DNA of 64,000 nt from Opacimonas sp002292215 (GCA_943846745.1 OX044360.1:558001-622000); one strand, 5' to 3'. Counted from the stretch's first letter, positions 18,071-26,930 are shown. Notes: generated from the letters alone by a model not told the origin. Program-made: numbers and translations.

Positions 18071-18538
18071 TTATAGTTGTGTTTGTAAGTATATTTCCAA
18101 TCCCATAGATTTGATTAATCCAAGCTGTTGTTCTAACCAATGTGCATGATCCATTTCAGTATCATCTAATAACACCAATAACATATCTCTAGTCACATAA
18201 TCACGTTCTTTTTCACATAGCGCAATAGTTACGCGTAACTGCTCGGCGACTTCATATTCAACCCTTAGATCACTGGCTAACATGTCAGGAACATTATGAC
18301 CTAATTGGTATCCGCTACGGGTGACCATGTCCGGCTGACCTTCTAAAAACAGCATGCGTTGTATCAATTTAGTGGCATGACCTTTTTCATCATCAAACTC
18401 ATGATTAATACGTTCAAACAACTTCATATAACCCCAATCTTCATACATTTGTGCATGTATAAAGTATTGATCCATCGCCGCTAGTTCATAGCTAAGTAAG
18501 TGATTTAACGCAGCGTTAATGACCGGTTTACCTTGCAT
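18071..18538 (-). CDS. bfr: Bacterioferritin, ferroxidase-type subunit
   Basis: A 155-residue four-helix bacterioferritin. Ferroxidase ligands are all visible: Glu18 (SYELAAM), Glu51 and His54 (DDEKGH), Glu94 (RVEYE), and a C-terminal E-x-x-H (TEMDH). Position 52, the heme-ligand Met of classical bacterioferritin, is Lys here. This is the pattern of the alpha subunit in two-subunit bacterioferritins, which oxidises iron but does not bind heme itself. It lies 10 bases after its partner gene and is almost certainly co-transcribed. Relative to E. coli Bfr there is one extra residue near position 122. Confidence 0.92.
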   Translation of the reverse strand: MQGKPVINAALNHLLSYELAAMDQYFIHAQMYEDWGYMKLFERINHEFDDEKGHATKLIQRMLFLEGQPDMVTRSGYQLGHNVPDMLASDLRVEYEVAEQLRVTIALCEKERDYVTRDMLLVLLDDTEMDHAHWLEQQLGLIKSMGLEIYLQTQL

Positions 18539-18548
18539 AATGTGCTCC

Positions 18549-19013
18549 TTAAAGTTGCGCTTGTAGGTAACGGGGTAATCCCATATCTACAATTTGCTGT
18601 TGTTGAGTCAATAAAAAATCAAGATAATCTTCTTCATCTACTAATTGTTTGGTGAGCAGATCTCGGGAAACAAAATCTTGTTCTGTTTCTAATATGGCGA
18701 TACTGTCAGATAATAAGGCAATGTGCTGGGTTTGAAATTTAACATCACAGGCAAGCATTTCTTCAGGATCTTCTCCAATGAATAACTTACCTAGTGCTTG
18801 TAGATTAGGTAAGCCTTCTAGAAATAACACGCGCTCTATAAGTGCATCGGCTTGTTGCATGTCTTTGATTGATTTTTTATATTCTGCTGTATTTAACGCT
18901 TCGTAGCCCCAGTTTTTAAACATGCGAGCATGTAAAAAATACTGATTAATGGATGTTAGCTCTGAGGTTAACACCGCATTGAGTTGTGCAATAACGTTGG
19001 GTGAAATTTGCAT
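18549..19013 (-). CDS. bfr: Bacterioferritin, heme-binding subunit with degenerate ferroxidase site
   Basis: A 154-residue bacterioferritin that ends MGLPRYLQAQL like E. coli Bfr. It keeps Met52, the heme ligand, and Glu18 and Glu127. The ferroxidase site has lost key ligands: position 51 is Asp, 54 is Gln, 94 is Gln and 130 is Tyr. It complements the neighbouring subunit, which has the ferroxidase site but no Met52. Together they should form a mixed 24-subunit shell, with heme for iron release and catalysis from the other chain. Upstream lies a good Fur-box-like site. Confidence 0.92.
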   Translation of the reverse strand: MQISPNVIAQLNAVLTSELTSINQYFLHARMFKNWGYEALNTAEYKKSIKDMQQADALIERVLFLEGLPNLQALGKLFIGEDPEEMLACDVKFQTQHIALLSDSIAILETEQDFVSRDLLTKQLVDEEDYLDFLLTQQQQIVDMGLPRYLQAQL

Positions 19014-19094
19014 CTATAGCTCCTTTTCAATATTCATTAAAGTATAAAACAATATAGATTAAATGACAGTTTTTTATAGTAAAATCAGTGGTTT

Positions 19095-19113
19095 GCTAAT
19101 GATAATCGTTATT
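19095..19113. promoter_or_regulatory. Predicted Fur box upstream of the bacterioferritin operon
   Basis: GCTAATGATAATCGTTATT matches the 19-base Fur consensus GATAATGATAATCATTATC at 16 positions. It lies 82-100 bases upstream of the first bacterioferritin gene and overlaps the stop codon of the antiporter gene. Iron-dependent control of storage is expected, but whether Fur represses or activates here cannot be told from sequence. Confidence 0.6.
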
Positions 19114-20692
19114 GTTTTGATTCGGAACAAACTTTGGCCCAGAGCAAAGATTCTTCGGCAAAGCCTAATCCAGCCTCTGTGAAAAAGTTAAATACTCGGT
19201 CAACCCCGTTATTGATTAACGGCTCAACTTCATCTTCATAGCGTGCAATTGCCGCAATTCGACCATTAAAATTAGTACTTTTTAATTGTTGCGTAATATT
19301 GGATGCATCTTCTATCGAAGGCAGTGCGATAAGCACCAGTTCAATATTTTGAATGTTGAGGTTTTCCCACAAATCAATATCTTCACCATCACCGACAATC
19401 GCATTTTTACCTAATTTGGCTAATTTATTGATTTTGTCAGGATCCGAATCAATGCCACAAACTTGCTGGCCTAATTGTGCGTGGATCGCTTTAAATGCGC
19501 CCTTACCGACACGTCCCATACCAATGACCAACACTTTTGCATCGCCTAGTGAGGGATAAATATCCTGATGTAACGGGATTGGGTGCTCGTACTGTTTAAT
19601 ATGATTTTTGTGCTTACAATAATAATGATGAGAGTGCTTGTACAATACGCTTGTCACTATAAATGAAAATGCTGTGGCGAGAGCTAATATCACTAACCAT
19701 TCCATTTCTAACATACCACCCGATAAAGCAACAGCCCCAACAATTAACCCAAACTCACTATAGTTAGACATCATTAATGAGGTTAAATAGGCTGTGCGGG
19801 CGCGTAATCGTAAACTGATAAATAAACCAAAGAACAATAAAAATTTGAGAGGTAACAATAAACACAATATTAATGCAATACTCACTAGTTCAATCGATGG
19901 TAGTGCGGTTAAACCAATAGTGAGAAAAAATCCAATTAAAAATAAATCTTTAAATGCCATTAAGGACTTAGATAGTTCGGTTGACTTGGCTTGGCTGGCT
20001 AATAATACGCCAGCAATTAATGCCCCGAGATCACCTTTAATCCCGACTAACTCAAATAAATGATATGCCCCTAAAGCAAATATAAATCCGGTTAATGGCA
20101 GCATTTCGCCGTGGCCTGACCCTGATAAGAGGCGTTGCAATAATGGACGAGCAGGGATCAGTAGTACTAATAAGGCTGCCCAAGGTGATGGGATCTTACC
20201 TGTTGCAACAACTAAAAACAGCACTGCAAAAATATCTTGCATGACCAAAATACCAATCGCTAATTTACCATGCCGGGTTTTGATTTCTCCGGCTTCATCT
20301 AAAATTTTGACGACACAAACGGTTGAACTAAAACTAAATGCAAAGCCAATTAAGACCGCAGTATACCAAGTTAAATTAAACCAAGAGGTCGCAACGAACA
20401 ATCCTAATGCAAACACAGCGGCACTGCATAGCGCAATCCACATACAACTATGGGCGATAGAGCCTAATAGAATTTCACTTTTGAGTAAGTCTTTGATGTT
20501 GAGTTTCAAGCCTATCGTAAACAACATGATAGTGATACCCATATTGGCAATGGCTTGTAATGTCTCGTTGTTGGAATAACCTAATGCATTTAAGAAAAAA
20601 CCAGCAATGAGGAAGCCAATCAATGGCGGTAATTTGCAATACTTAGCGATTAAGCCAAACCCAAATGCGACTAACAAAAACATAATATCCAT
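19109..20692 (-). CDS. KefB/YbaL-like cation:proton antiporter with TrkA-N domain
   Basis: A 527-residue protein. The first ~370 residues form a CPA2 sodium/proton-exchanger-type bundle with about 12 helices, including GFAFSFSSTVCVVKILDE, typical of Kef proteins. A Rossmann NAD-binding TrkA-N domain follows from about residue 395, with VIGMGRVGKGAFKAI and the acidic CGIDSDPDK. No glutathione-binding KefF partner is nearby, so this is closer to YbaL-type or uncharacterised CPA2 exchangers than to true KefB/KefC. It probably exchanges K+ or Na+ for protons under nucleotide control. There are no hints of a partner gene. Confidence 0.85.
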   Translation of the reverse strand: MDIMFLLVAFGFGLIAKYCKLPPLIGFLIAGFFLNALGYSNNETLQAIANMGITIMLFTIGLKLNIKDLLKSEILLGSIAHSCMWIALCSAAVFALGLFVATSWFNLTWYTAVLIGFAFSFSSTVCVVKILDEAGEIKTRHGKLAIGILVMQDIFAVLFLVVATGKIPSPWAALLVLLIPARPLLQRLLSGSGHGEMLPLTGFIFALGAYHLFELVGIKGDLGALIAGVLLASQAKSTELSKSLMAFKDLFLIGFFLTIGLTALPSIELVSIALILCLLLPLKFLLFFGLFISLRLRARTAYLTSLMMSNYSEFGLIVGAVALSGGMLEMEWLVILALATAFSFIVTSVLYKHSHHYYCKHKNHIKQYEHPIPLHQDIYPSLGDAKVLVIGMGRVGKGAFKAIHAQLGQQVCGIDSDPDKINKLAKLGKNAIVGDGEDIDLWENLNIQNIELVLIALPSIEDASNITQQLKSTNFNGRIAAIARYEDEVEPLINNGVDRVFNFFTEAGLGFAEESLLWAKVCSESKQ

Positions 20693-20736
20693 GTAACGTA
20701 CTATTCCTAATAATAAAGAGGGTGAAAATAAGGTAA

Positions 20737-21708
20737 TTAACCGATAAACCGAATGATTTCATCAGCAGTTTGTTTAGGTGCCTCTAGCATGGGCATATGT
20801 CCTAAATCCTCCCAAATAATGCTAACCGCTTTAGTTTTATCTTGCCATACTTTGGCACATGAAATATGAATAATATCGTCTAATCCACCCCATAACATCA
20901 ATATAGGGCAAGTAATACTCGCTAGCTTGTCATCTAACATATGTTCAAGATTAAAAAAATCATGATAAATATGTTCTAACTGTGCTTTATTTTTTACATA
21001 TTCATGGGCTTTAAATTGCTTAACCGAATTGGGGAAATAGGGAGGCTTGGCCATAGTGAGTGCAAAAAATGCGTCAAATTGTTCAGGGCTATCCATAAAA
21101 AAAGGATTGCGTCCCTTTAAGGCTAATTGTTGCAACGTGCTTTGTTGTGGTGGGATAACCCCTGCTGGATCAACACAAATAATTGATGCTGTCAGCTCGG
21201 GGTAATCAAGGGCAAATTGCGCTGCAATAAATCCGCCCATGGAGTTACCTGCAATATGTACTTTACCCATTCCTTTAGTGAGTCCCAATGCGTTCACAAA
21301 CCCTGCTAAACGTTTTGTTTGCGCTGGTATAGAATAATCAGCACTTGCATCATAACCGGTGACGCCATGGCCCGGTAAATCCAACAATATCACATGGTAG
21401 TGTTTGGCTAAGGTTTTTGCACAACGCAGCCATACCGTATGTTCAGCGCTAAAACCATGTAATAACAACAGCGTGGGTTTGGAAGTTTTGCTCGCCACAT
21501 TAGTTTCAGTTTTATGCATTTTACGTTGTGCGCTGTTTTGTAAATAAAAATACTTTATTCCATCGACTTTTTTATAATGTGGGGTAAAGCCATACAAGGT
21601 TGATTCAAAGGTGTGTGTTAAGCGCAGTACATAGCCACCAAATTGCTCTGGATAGCGCATTGCCCCATATACAATCATCGCAATAATTAATAATAAAAAA
21701 TACAACAT
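20737..21708 (-). CDS. Alpha/beta hydrolase, membrane-anchored
   Basis: A 323-residue alpha/beta-hydrolase with an N-terminal hydrophobic segment (residues 1-15) that may anchor it. The fold markers are LLLHGFSAEHTVW (oxyanion region), the nucleophile elbow GNSMGG, the acid LWGGLDDIIH, and the catalytic His in LGHMPMLEAP. It is the last of three tandem genes: Baeyer-Villiger monooxygenase, SDR and hydrolase. That order fits a pathway in which a secondary alcohol is oxidised to a ketone, the ketone to an ester, and the ester cleaved. The esterase role is inferred from context; lipase or epoxide hydrolase is possible. Confidence 0.85.
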   Translation of the reverse strand: MLYFLLLIIAMIVYGAMRYPEQFGGYVLRLTHTFESTLYGFTPHYKKVDGIKYFYLQNSAQRKMHKTETNVASKTSKPTLLLLHGFSAEHTVWLRCAKTLAKHYHVILLDLPGHGVTGYDASADYSIPAQTKRLAGFVNALGLTKGMGKVHIAGNSMGGFIAAQFALDYPELTASIICVDPAGVIPPQQSTLQQLALKGRNPFFMDSPEQFDAFFALTMAKPPYFPNSVKQFKAHEYVKNKAQLEHIYHDFFNLEHMLDDKLASITCPILMLWGGLDDIIHISCAKVWQDKTKAVSIIWEDLGHMPMLEAPKQTADEIIRFIG

Positions 21709-21717
21709 TCAATACTC

Positions 21718-22557
21718 CTATTTAAACCCATTATGGTCTTGGCGATAATCTTCTTGATCAACTAGCTTTAAGCCCTTTGCCAATAGTTTACGTAATTGCA
21801 TAAGCGGTAGTAATTTGGATAACCAATACGTTTTCTTGGCGTGATTACCATAAACAATGCGCGGGTTGTTGCGTTGTACTTCAACTAGCACCACTTGGCA
21901 CATTTCATCACTTGGGGTGGTCAAAAACCGACGTTTAAATTTCGCCGTTCGAACTGATCGCGAGATATCTGTATCGACGCCACCAGGGTGGACTAAATGG
22001 ACTTGCACTTGAGGATGAACATGGGCAAGCTCGACCATCAGTGATTCAGTATACCCACGCAGTGCAAATTTGCTGGCGCAGTAATCCGACGCGTTAGGTG
22101 TTCCAATAAAGCCAAAGATACTCGATATGTTGACTAATGCCGACCATTTTTGCGCAGTTAGCAACGGTAAAAATGTACGACAACCAGTGACTACACCAAA
22201 AAAATTAACGTCCATAGTACGGTTAAGTTGCTCAGGCGTACTTGCCCATGCAGGTTGAGCTGCGCCTTCAATACCCGCGTTATTAATCAACATGTGACAG
22301 CCTGCAAATTCATCCATAGCCAGTTTTTTAAAAGCGATCCAATGTTCAGTGTTACTAACATCCATTGCCATTACAGCGACACCTTGCTCACTCGATGGAA
22401 GTAGGGCAACGGTGGCATCCAAAGCATCTGCATCAATATCACTAAGTAATAATTTAGCACCTTGAGCCGCTAGAAGCGTTGCATAGCTGCGTCCCATGCC
22501 TGAACCTGCACCCGTAATTGCCACGACTTTGTTTCTGAAAAAATCGGTAGTCGCCAT
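21718..22557 (-). CDS. Short-chain dehydrogenase/reductase (SDR)
   Basis: A 279-residue classical SDR. The cofactor-binding motif is GAGSGMGRSYA near residue 16, NNAG appears as INNAGIEG, and the catalytic Tyr-x-x-x-Lys is YCASKFA with the Ser in LVNISSIFG. An Asp (LLSDIDA) after the second strand suggests NAD(H) preference. It lies 21 bases after the monooxygenase gene and 9 before the hydrolase gene, so the three form an operon. An alcohol-to-ketone oxidation ahead of the Baeyer-Villiger step fits the order. Confidence 0.88.
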   Translation of the reverse strand: MATTDFFRNKVVAITGAGSGMGRSYATLLAAQGAKLLLSDIDADALDATVALLPSSEQGVAVMAMDVSNTEHWIAFKKLAMDEFAGCHMLINNAGIEGAAQPAWASTPEQLNRTMDVNFFGVVTGCRTFLPLLTAQKWSALVNISSIFGFIGTPNASDYCASKFALRGYTESLMVELAHVHPQVQVHLVHPGGVDTDISRSVRTAKFKRRFLTTPSDEMCQVVLVEVQRNNPRIVYGNHAKKTYWLSKLLPLMQLRKLLAKGLKLVDQEDYRQDHNGFK

Positions 22558-22578
22558 GTTATTTCCTTTTTATTTTTA

Positions 22579-24063
22579 TTATTTGATTATATGATCGTCA
22601 AGCTTAAAGCGCTGACACATGCGTTTGTATATAAAAGAAAAGCCTGGGAACATCGCAATAACTTTACCTGAAGCACTTTTATACCAACTGTTACATCCTC
22701 CAGTTTGCCATACTGTTTGCTCCATCTCACGGTGTACCATATCCGTGTATTTACTTTCTGCTTGCACAGTCGGTTCAATTGACTGTTTATGTTGTGCTTC
22801 AACAGTGTCGATGGCTTGCATGATGTAATGCATTTGCGCTTCGATAACAAATATCGCACTGGTGTGACCAATCCCAGTATTGGGGCCGGTAACAATAAAG
22901 TAATTAGGGAAATCCGGAACACTCGTACCTAAGTAAGCGCGCGGATAATCATCCCATACCGATGCCAATGTGGTGTTGTGTCTACCGATTACAGGATAAG
23001 AAATCAATCCATCCGTTGCATCATATCCCGTCGAATAAATAATGACATCAAGATCTAGTGCTGTGCCATCGGCGGTTATGATCCCATTTTCAGTAATAGT
23101 CTTAATGCCATTGTTTTTATCAAATAACGTTACGTGTTCACGACAAATTGCGGGATAAAAAGTGTTGGATAAAATGATCCGTTTACAACCAATGGTAAAG
23201 TCTGGTGTCAATGCTTTACGCAAAACTGGATCGCTAACTTGGCGTTGTAATTGACGTTTTGCAGGACCGCCAGCAAATAAATTTAATATTGTTTGTGAGT
23301 ATTTAAACCCTACGACGCGTGTTTCTAAGCCCCAATATATTGCGCTTCTGAGAGTGTTGTATATCCATTTGACACCCAATAACCACTGCATCCAAGCGGC
23401 GAATGTCATATCCGGCCGCGGGATAATCCAATGAGGAGAGCGTTGAAATACCGCGAGTGATTTAACTTCATCAACGATGGCAGGGATCACTTGCGCAGCA
23501 GATGCACCACTCCCCACAATAGCCACACGTTTATCTGCAAGGTCAAGATCATCAGGCCAATTATTGGTATGGAAATTGATACCGGTAAAGGTCTCTTTTC
23601 CAGGGAAGTTGGGGATAACTGGCATGGATAATGGACCGGTCGCATTAATAATGTATTTGCTATAAATAGGGTCAGATCCGATTATATTCAGGCACCATAG
23701 TTGGTGCTGCGTATCCCATTGGCTGTTAGTCACTTCATGTTCGAGATGCACATGAGGGGTGAGGTTAAAGGTATTAAATACTTGTTGTGTATACTGTGCC
23801 AGCTCAGGTTGAGTCACAAACATCTGAGTCCATTTATAGGGCATCGCGGATAACGAATAAAGTGGCGATTGCACATCAACAGCTGCGCCAGGATAGCGAT
23901 TTTGTAACCATGTACCACCAGCAAATGCACGGCGTTCAAGCATTATGAAATCGGTATAGCCACGTTGTTTTAGATTAATAGCGGCGGCTTGGCCACCAAA
24001 TCCTGTACCAATGATTACGACTTGATAAACAGTAGGTACAGAGTTCTGGGTCTTGTCTGTCAT
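22579..24063 (-). CDS. Flavin-containing Baeyer-Villiger monooxygenase
   Basis: A 494-residue flavoprotein with an FAD motif IGTGFGGQAAA near residue 18 and an NADPH motif VGSGASAAQ. The Baeyer-Villiger fingerprint F-x-G-x3-H-x3-W-P/D is present as FTGINFHTNNWPD. These enzymes insert oxygen next to a carbonyl to make an ester or lactone, using NADPH and oxygen. It is the first gene of an operon with an SDR and an alpha/beta-hydrolase, the set needed to degrade alkyl or cyclic ketones. The promoter region is shared with a small divergent gene and contains a perfect palindrome. Confidence 0.9.
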   Translation of the reverse strand: MTDKTQNSVPTVYQVVIIGTGFGGQAAAINLKQRGYTDFIMLERRAFAGGTWLQNRYPGAAVDVQSPLYSLSAMPYKWTQMFVTQPELAQYTQQVFNTFNLTPHVHLEHEVTNSQWDTQHQLWCLNIIGSDPIYSKYIINATGPLSMPVIPNFPGKETFTGINFHTNNWPDDLDLADKRVAIVGSGASAAQVIPAIVDEVKSLAVFQRSPHWIIPRPDMTFAAWMQWLLGVKWIYNTLRSAIYWGLETRVVGFKYSQTILNLFAGGPAKRQLQRQVSDPVLRKALTPDFTIGCKRIILSNTFYPAICREHVTLFDKNNGIKTITENGIITADGTALDLDVIIYSTGYDATDGLISYPVIGRHNTTLASVWDDYPRAYLGTSVPDFPNYFIVTGPNTGIGHTSAIFVIEAQMHYIMQAIDTVEAQHKQSIEPTVQAESKYTDMVHREMEQTVWQTGGCNSWYKSASGKVIAMFPGFSFIYKRMCQRFKLDDHIIK

Positions 24064-24155
24064 GCCAAATCCTTATTATTATTATTATTTTGATTGGGTT
24101 TAAAAACCTGCCCCATTAAAACAGAAAACCCTCTAAAAAAAAATACTATACAAAA

Positions 24156-24170
24156 GTTTAAAAATTAAAC
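24156..24170. promoter_or_regulatory. Palindrome in the divergent promoter region
   Basis: GTTTAAAAATTAAAC is a perfect inverted repeat (6-bp arms, 3-base spacer) between the monooxygenase operon and the small divergent gene. It sits about 93 bases from the monooxygenase start and 20 bases before a ribosome site for the leader ORF. It may be a regulator operator, but AT-richness makes chance possible. Confidence 0.35.
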
Positions 24171-24189
24171 TATATTTTATAGGAGTTTT

Positions 24190-24225
24190 ATGTTTTACAA
24201 GATGTTTACAAGGATTTTCACATGA
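24190..24225 (+). CDS. Possible 11-residue leader peptide
   Basis: An ORF of 11 codons (MFYKMFTRIFT) has its own TAGGAG ribosome site at 24180. Its TGA overlaps the ATG of the next gene as ATGA. Such an arrangement often couples translation of the second gene to the first. It could also simply be chance; no family can be assigned to so short a peptide. Confidence 0.35.
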   Translation: MFYKMFTRIFT

Positions 24226-24401
24226 CAGACACTACTGACACCATGGCGGTAAACCCTTCATTGTCCTTACAAGATGCATTAATCGTTAATCTTAACGGTA
24301 AACCGGAAATTGTAGTGCAAAGTTTTGAGCAATACGAACAACAACTTGAGTTAATTGCCTACTATAAATACAGACAAATGGTTGCCGACGGCATTACCTA
24401 A
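24222..24401 (+). CDS. Small acidic protein, 59 residues, unknown
   Basis: A 59-residue ORF starting MTDTTDTMAVNPSLSLQDAL and ending ADGIT. It has an AAGGA ribosome site 7 bases upstream, an upstream leader ORF ending in ATGA, and it is divergent from the monooxygenase operon. The body is mixed charge with a Gln/Tyr-rich helix (FEQYEQQLELIAYYKYRQM), suggestive of a coiled or amphipathic helix. I do not recognise the family. Candidates are a small regulator or antitoxin-like protein, both only guesses. No membrane segment or signal peptide. Confidence 0.5.
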   Translation: MTDTTDTMAVNPSLSLQDALIVNLNGKPEIVVQSFEQYEQQLELIAYYKYRQMVADGIT

Positions 24402-24451
24402 TAGAAGGATTTTCAGTCCAAGAAATGGCAACATCTCAACGTCAATTGTTA

Positions 24452-25222
24452 CTATTTCTTGGGTTTAAATGTGCCTACTGCAACGAATCCACACACCAAT
24501 ACACACCCTAGTACGACTGAGCTAGCTTGGATATTGAATTGACCGTATAGCGCGAACCGGATCATTTCAACACAATACGTAAAAGGATTATACTGGCAAA
24601 TCCAATATAACCATAAACTCGATTCTTGAATTTTCCATAAAGGGTAGAGTGCACTAGAAAGAAAAAACATAGGAAAAATAACAAAGTTCATTACTCCTGC
24701 AAAGTTTTCCAATTGTTTAATGAAATTAGAAAGTATCAACCCCAATGCACCTAAAAAGAATGCACTCAAGAACACACTCGGGATCGCATATATAAAGCCC
24801 CACCAAGGGATCTCGACATCGACGATATTCGCTAATAGTAAAAATATTACCACTTGTAACAGTGACAAACACGCCGCAGCAATCAATTTACACAATAGCA
24901 AAAAGCTTTTGGGAATAGGGCTCATAAAGAGTATTTTCATACTCCCCATTTCACGGTCGTAGACCATAGACAGTGACGTCTGCATCGAATTGAACAAAAT
25001 GATCATGGCACATAATCCAGGTACGATATATTCTTGATATAAAATATAACTCTCGTAAGGTGGCATGATCGACACGCCCAATGCACTCCTAAAACCCGCT
25101 GCAAATACGATCAACCATAATAATGGACGAACCAAAGCGCTTAACAAGCGAGAGCGTTGCTGAAAAAAACGTAAGACTTCGCGTTTTAATATTGCCCAAA
25201 AACAAATCAAATATGGGAGCAT
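24452..25222 (-). CDS. ABC-2 type permease of the PQQ-alcohol-oxidation system (PedC/LutF-like)
   Basis: A 256-residue membrane protein with six helices and an ABC-2 permease body (YIVPGLCAMIILFNSMQ, MVYDREMGSMKILFMSP, FIKQLENFAGVMNF). It is the last gene of a four-gene minus-strand operon and abuts the ATPase gene end to start. Homologues sit in alcohol-oxidation clusters as PedC in Pseudomonas putida and as LutF in Methylorubrum, where genetic work ties the system to lanthanide handling. Whether this copy moves metal ions, a metal-ligand complex or another compound is not shown by the sequence. Confidence 0.83.
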   Translation of the reverse strand: MLPYLICFWAILKREVLRFFQQRSRLLSALVRPLLWLIVFAAGFRSALGVSIMPPYESYILYQEYIVPGLCAMIILFNSMQTSLSMVYDREMGSMKILFMSPIPKSFLLLCKLIAAACLSLLQVVIFLLLANIVDVEIPWWGFIYAIPSVFLSAFFLGALGLILSNFIKQLENFAGVMNFVIFPMFFLSSALYPLWKIQESSLWLYWICQYNPFTYCVEMIRFALYGQFNIQASSVVLGCVLVCGFVAVGTFKPKK

Positions 25223-25950
25223 TAGAGCAATCCTTGTGGTTGAGTCAATGTGCGATATAAATCGAATACACTACTTTGCTGATGCTTAGCCAGTAAAGTA
25301 TGACACACGCCTTGTTCAATTAATTTACCTTGGTTAAGAATGAACAGGGGATCATTTTCTAGGACTTCATCCATTAAATGAGTTGTCCATAATACGGTTA
25401 AGTGTTGGGCTATTGTTAATGCACGAATATGTTCAATAATTAATTTTCGGCTATCGACATCTAAACCCACGGTTGCTTCATCTAATAATAAATACTGTGG
25501 CAAGTGGATCATACACCTCGCGATTTCAACCCGGCGTCGATGACCTTCATTTAACGATCTCACTTTATCCTGCAAACGGTCAATCAACGCCAACTGCGTC
25601 AATACAGGCGTAATACGATTTAACACCGTTGCCGCAGATAGACCATGCAACGCCCCAAAATAGGTTAAATTTTGTAGCACTGTCAGGTCTAAATCGAGTG
25701 TGGTTTGTTGGAACACTACGCCCAGCTGCGCCATGATCGCCCGGGTGTCATGGCTAATATCGTAATCTGTAAATGTAATTTTACCCTGTTGTATCTTGCG
25801 TTGACCAGTTAACAAACTTAACAACGTACTTTTACCGGCTCCATTTGGACCGAGTAATACATTAAATCCAGGCTTAAGCGAAAGGTTAATATCGCTCAGT
25901 ACAGGCTTGGCTTTGAAGCTATAAGTGACATCGGTGATAGTAATACTCAT
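25222..25950 (-). CDS. ABC transporter ATP-binding protein (PedB/LutE-like)
   Basis: A 242-residue ATPase. Walker A is GPNGAGKS near residue 33, the signature motif is the variant LNEGHRRRVEIARC, and Walker B is YLLLDEAT. The Asn-Glu-Gly-His signature in place of LSGGQ is typical of the family linked to PQQ-dependent alcohol oxidation. It overlaps the beta-propeller gene by four bases and abuts the permease gene, so it energises that permease. No other ATPase is needed for this system. Confidence 0.87.
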   Translation of the reverse strand: MSITITDVTYSFKAKPVLSDINLSLKPGFNVLLGPNGAGKSTLLSLLTGQRKIQQGKITFTDYDISHDTRAIMAQLGVVFQQTTLDLDLTVLQNLTYFGALHGLSAATVLNRITPVLTQLALIDRLQDKVRSLNEGHRRRVEIARCMIHLPQYLLLDEATVGLDVDSRKLIIEHIRALTIAQHLTVLWTTHLMDEVLENDPLFILNQGKLIEQGVCHTLLAKHQQSSVFDLYRTLTQPQGLL

Positions 25951-26930
25951 GAGTCGTTCTTAACCGCGATACCCCATGGATAACGTCCTACTTTGATGGA
26001 TTTGATTGTAGATAACTGATCCGTGTCGATAATACTAATATCACCACTAATGCCATTAGTGGTTAATAACAGCGACTCATCTTGATTGAATGCCAACTGC
26101 CATACGCGACGTCCAACCAATAAATATTTAACGATTTCCATGGTCTGGGTATTAATGACCGCGACATGATTACTTGGTCCTAAGGCAACAAACGCAAGTG
26201 GCTTAGATTGCATCAATAATATGCCTACAGGTTGAATGCGATCACGGTGAATGCCTTTTATAGCAAACGTGAGTTCATGCTTGACACTTTGGTCGGCAAC
26301 ATTAAATACGGTTAATTGCCCTCCAATTTCAGAAGTCACCCATAATTGTGAACTGTCTTTGGTAAACATTGCTGAACGAGGGCGCGCACCCACGAGACTA
26401 TTTGCATAATTTTTGTTAGTTTGTGTATCGATCCAATGCACCATATTCGTGGTTTCTGACGTTACGACCATTTTACTGCCATCAGGACTTACCGCTAATC
26501 CTTCTGGTTCTACGCCAACATCAATCTGCGCAATAACTTGTGCGCTAGGAATATCGATTACCGTTAACAAAGCATCATCTTCGTTGGCGGTATAAATAGT
26601 CGTACCGTTAGGATGCAGGGCGATAGTTTCTGGATCTTCGCCAGAGGGTAGTTCACCAATTATGGTGTCAGTTTGCATATCTAAGATTTGGATACGGTTT
26701 GCATCACTAGCACAAATATACGCTAATGTTTGGTCGTGGTTAAAGATAAAACCACGCGGGCGTTCACCAACCTGAATATCTTTAATTACACTAAACGTCT
26801 CTAAATCGACAACAGAAATAGAATTATCTTTTTCATTGGTTACATATGCCAACTCTTGAGCGTCTACCGAAGAGAGTAAAACCCCAAATAAAAGAGCGGT
26901 GCTAGAGGCATGTTTAAATAGTGTGAACAT
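25947..26930 (-). CDS. YVTN-type beta-propeller protein, PQQ-catabolism associated
   Basis: A 327-residue secreted protein with a signal peptide (MFTLFKHASSTALLFGVLLS, then SVDAQ) and a seven-bladed propeller made of about 40-residue YVTN repeats, such as AYVTNEKDNSISVVD, AYICASDANRI and IYTANEDDALLTVID. It is the propeller family that accompanies the PQQ-linked ABC system. ATG at 26930 gives a standard signal peptide and an AAGGA upstream. An in-frame ATG at 26957 is also possible. It is likely periplasmic and may bind or present the transported ligand. Confidence 0.88.
   Translation of the reverse strand: MFTLFKHASSTALLFGVLLSSVDAQELAYVTNEKDNSISVVDLETFSVIKDIQVGERPRGFIFNHDQTLAYICASDANRIQILDMQTDTIIGELPSGEDPETIALHPNGTTIYTANEDDALLTVIDIPSAQVIAQIDVGVEPEGLAVSPDGSKMVVTSETTNMVHWIDTQTNKNYANSLVGARPRSAMFTKDSSQLWVTSEIGGQLTVFNVADQSVKHELTFAIKGIHRDRIQPVGILLMQSKPLAFVALGPSNHVAVINTQTMEIVKYLLVGRRVWQLAFNQDESLLLTTNGISGDISIIDTDQLSTIKSIKVGRYPWGIAVKNDS

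Noticed and set aside
24074..24091. TTA/ATT trinucleotide repeat upstream of the monooxygenase gene
   Set aside because: Short AT-rich run in a promoter region of an AT-rich genome; not a phase-variation tract of a convincing length.
24418..24462. Inverted repeat CCAAGAAAT / ATTTCTTGG between the small gene and the ABC permease
   Set aside because: The arms are 27 bases apart, one lies in the permease coding end, and there is no U-run on the plus strand, so it is not a convincing terminator.
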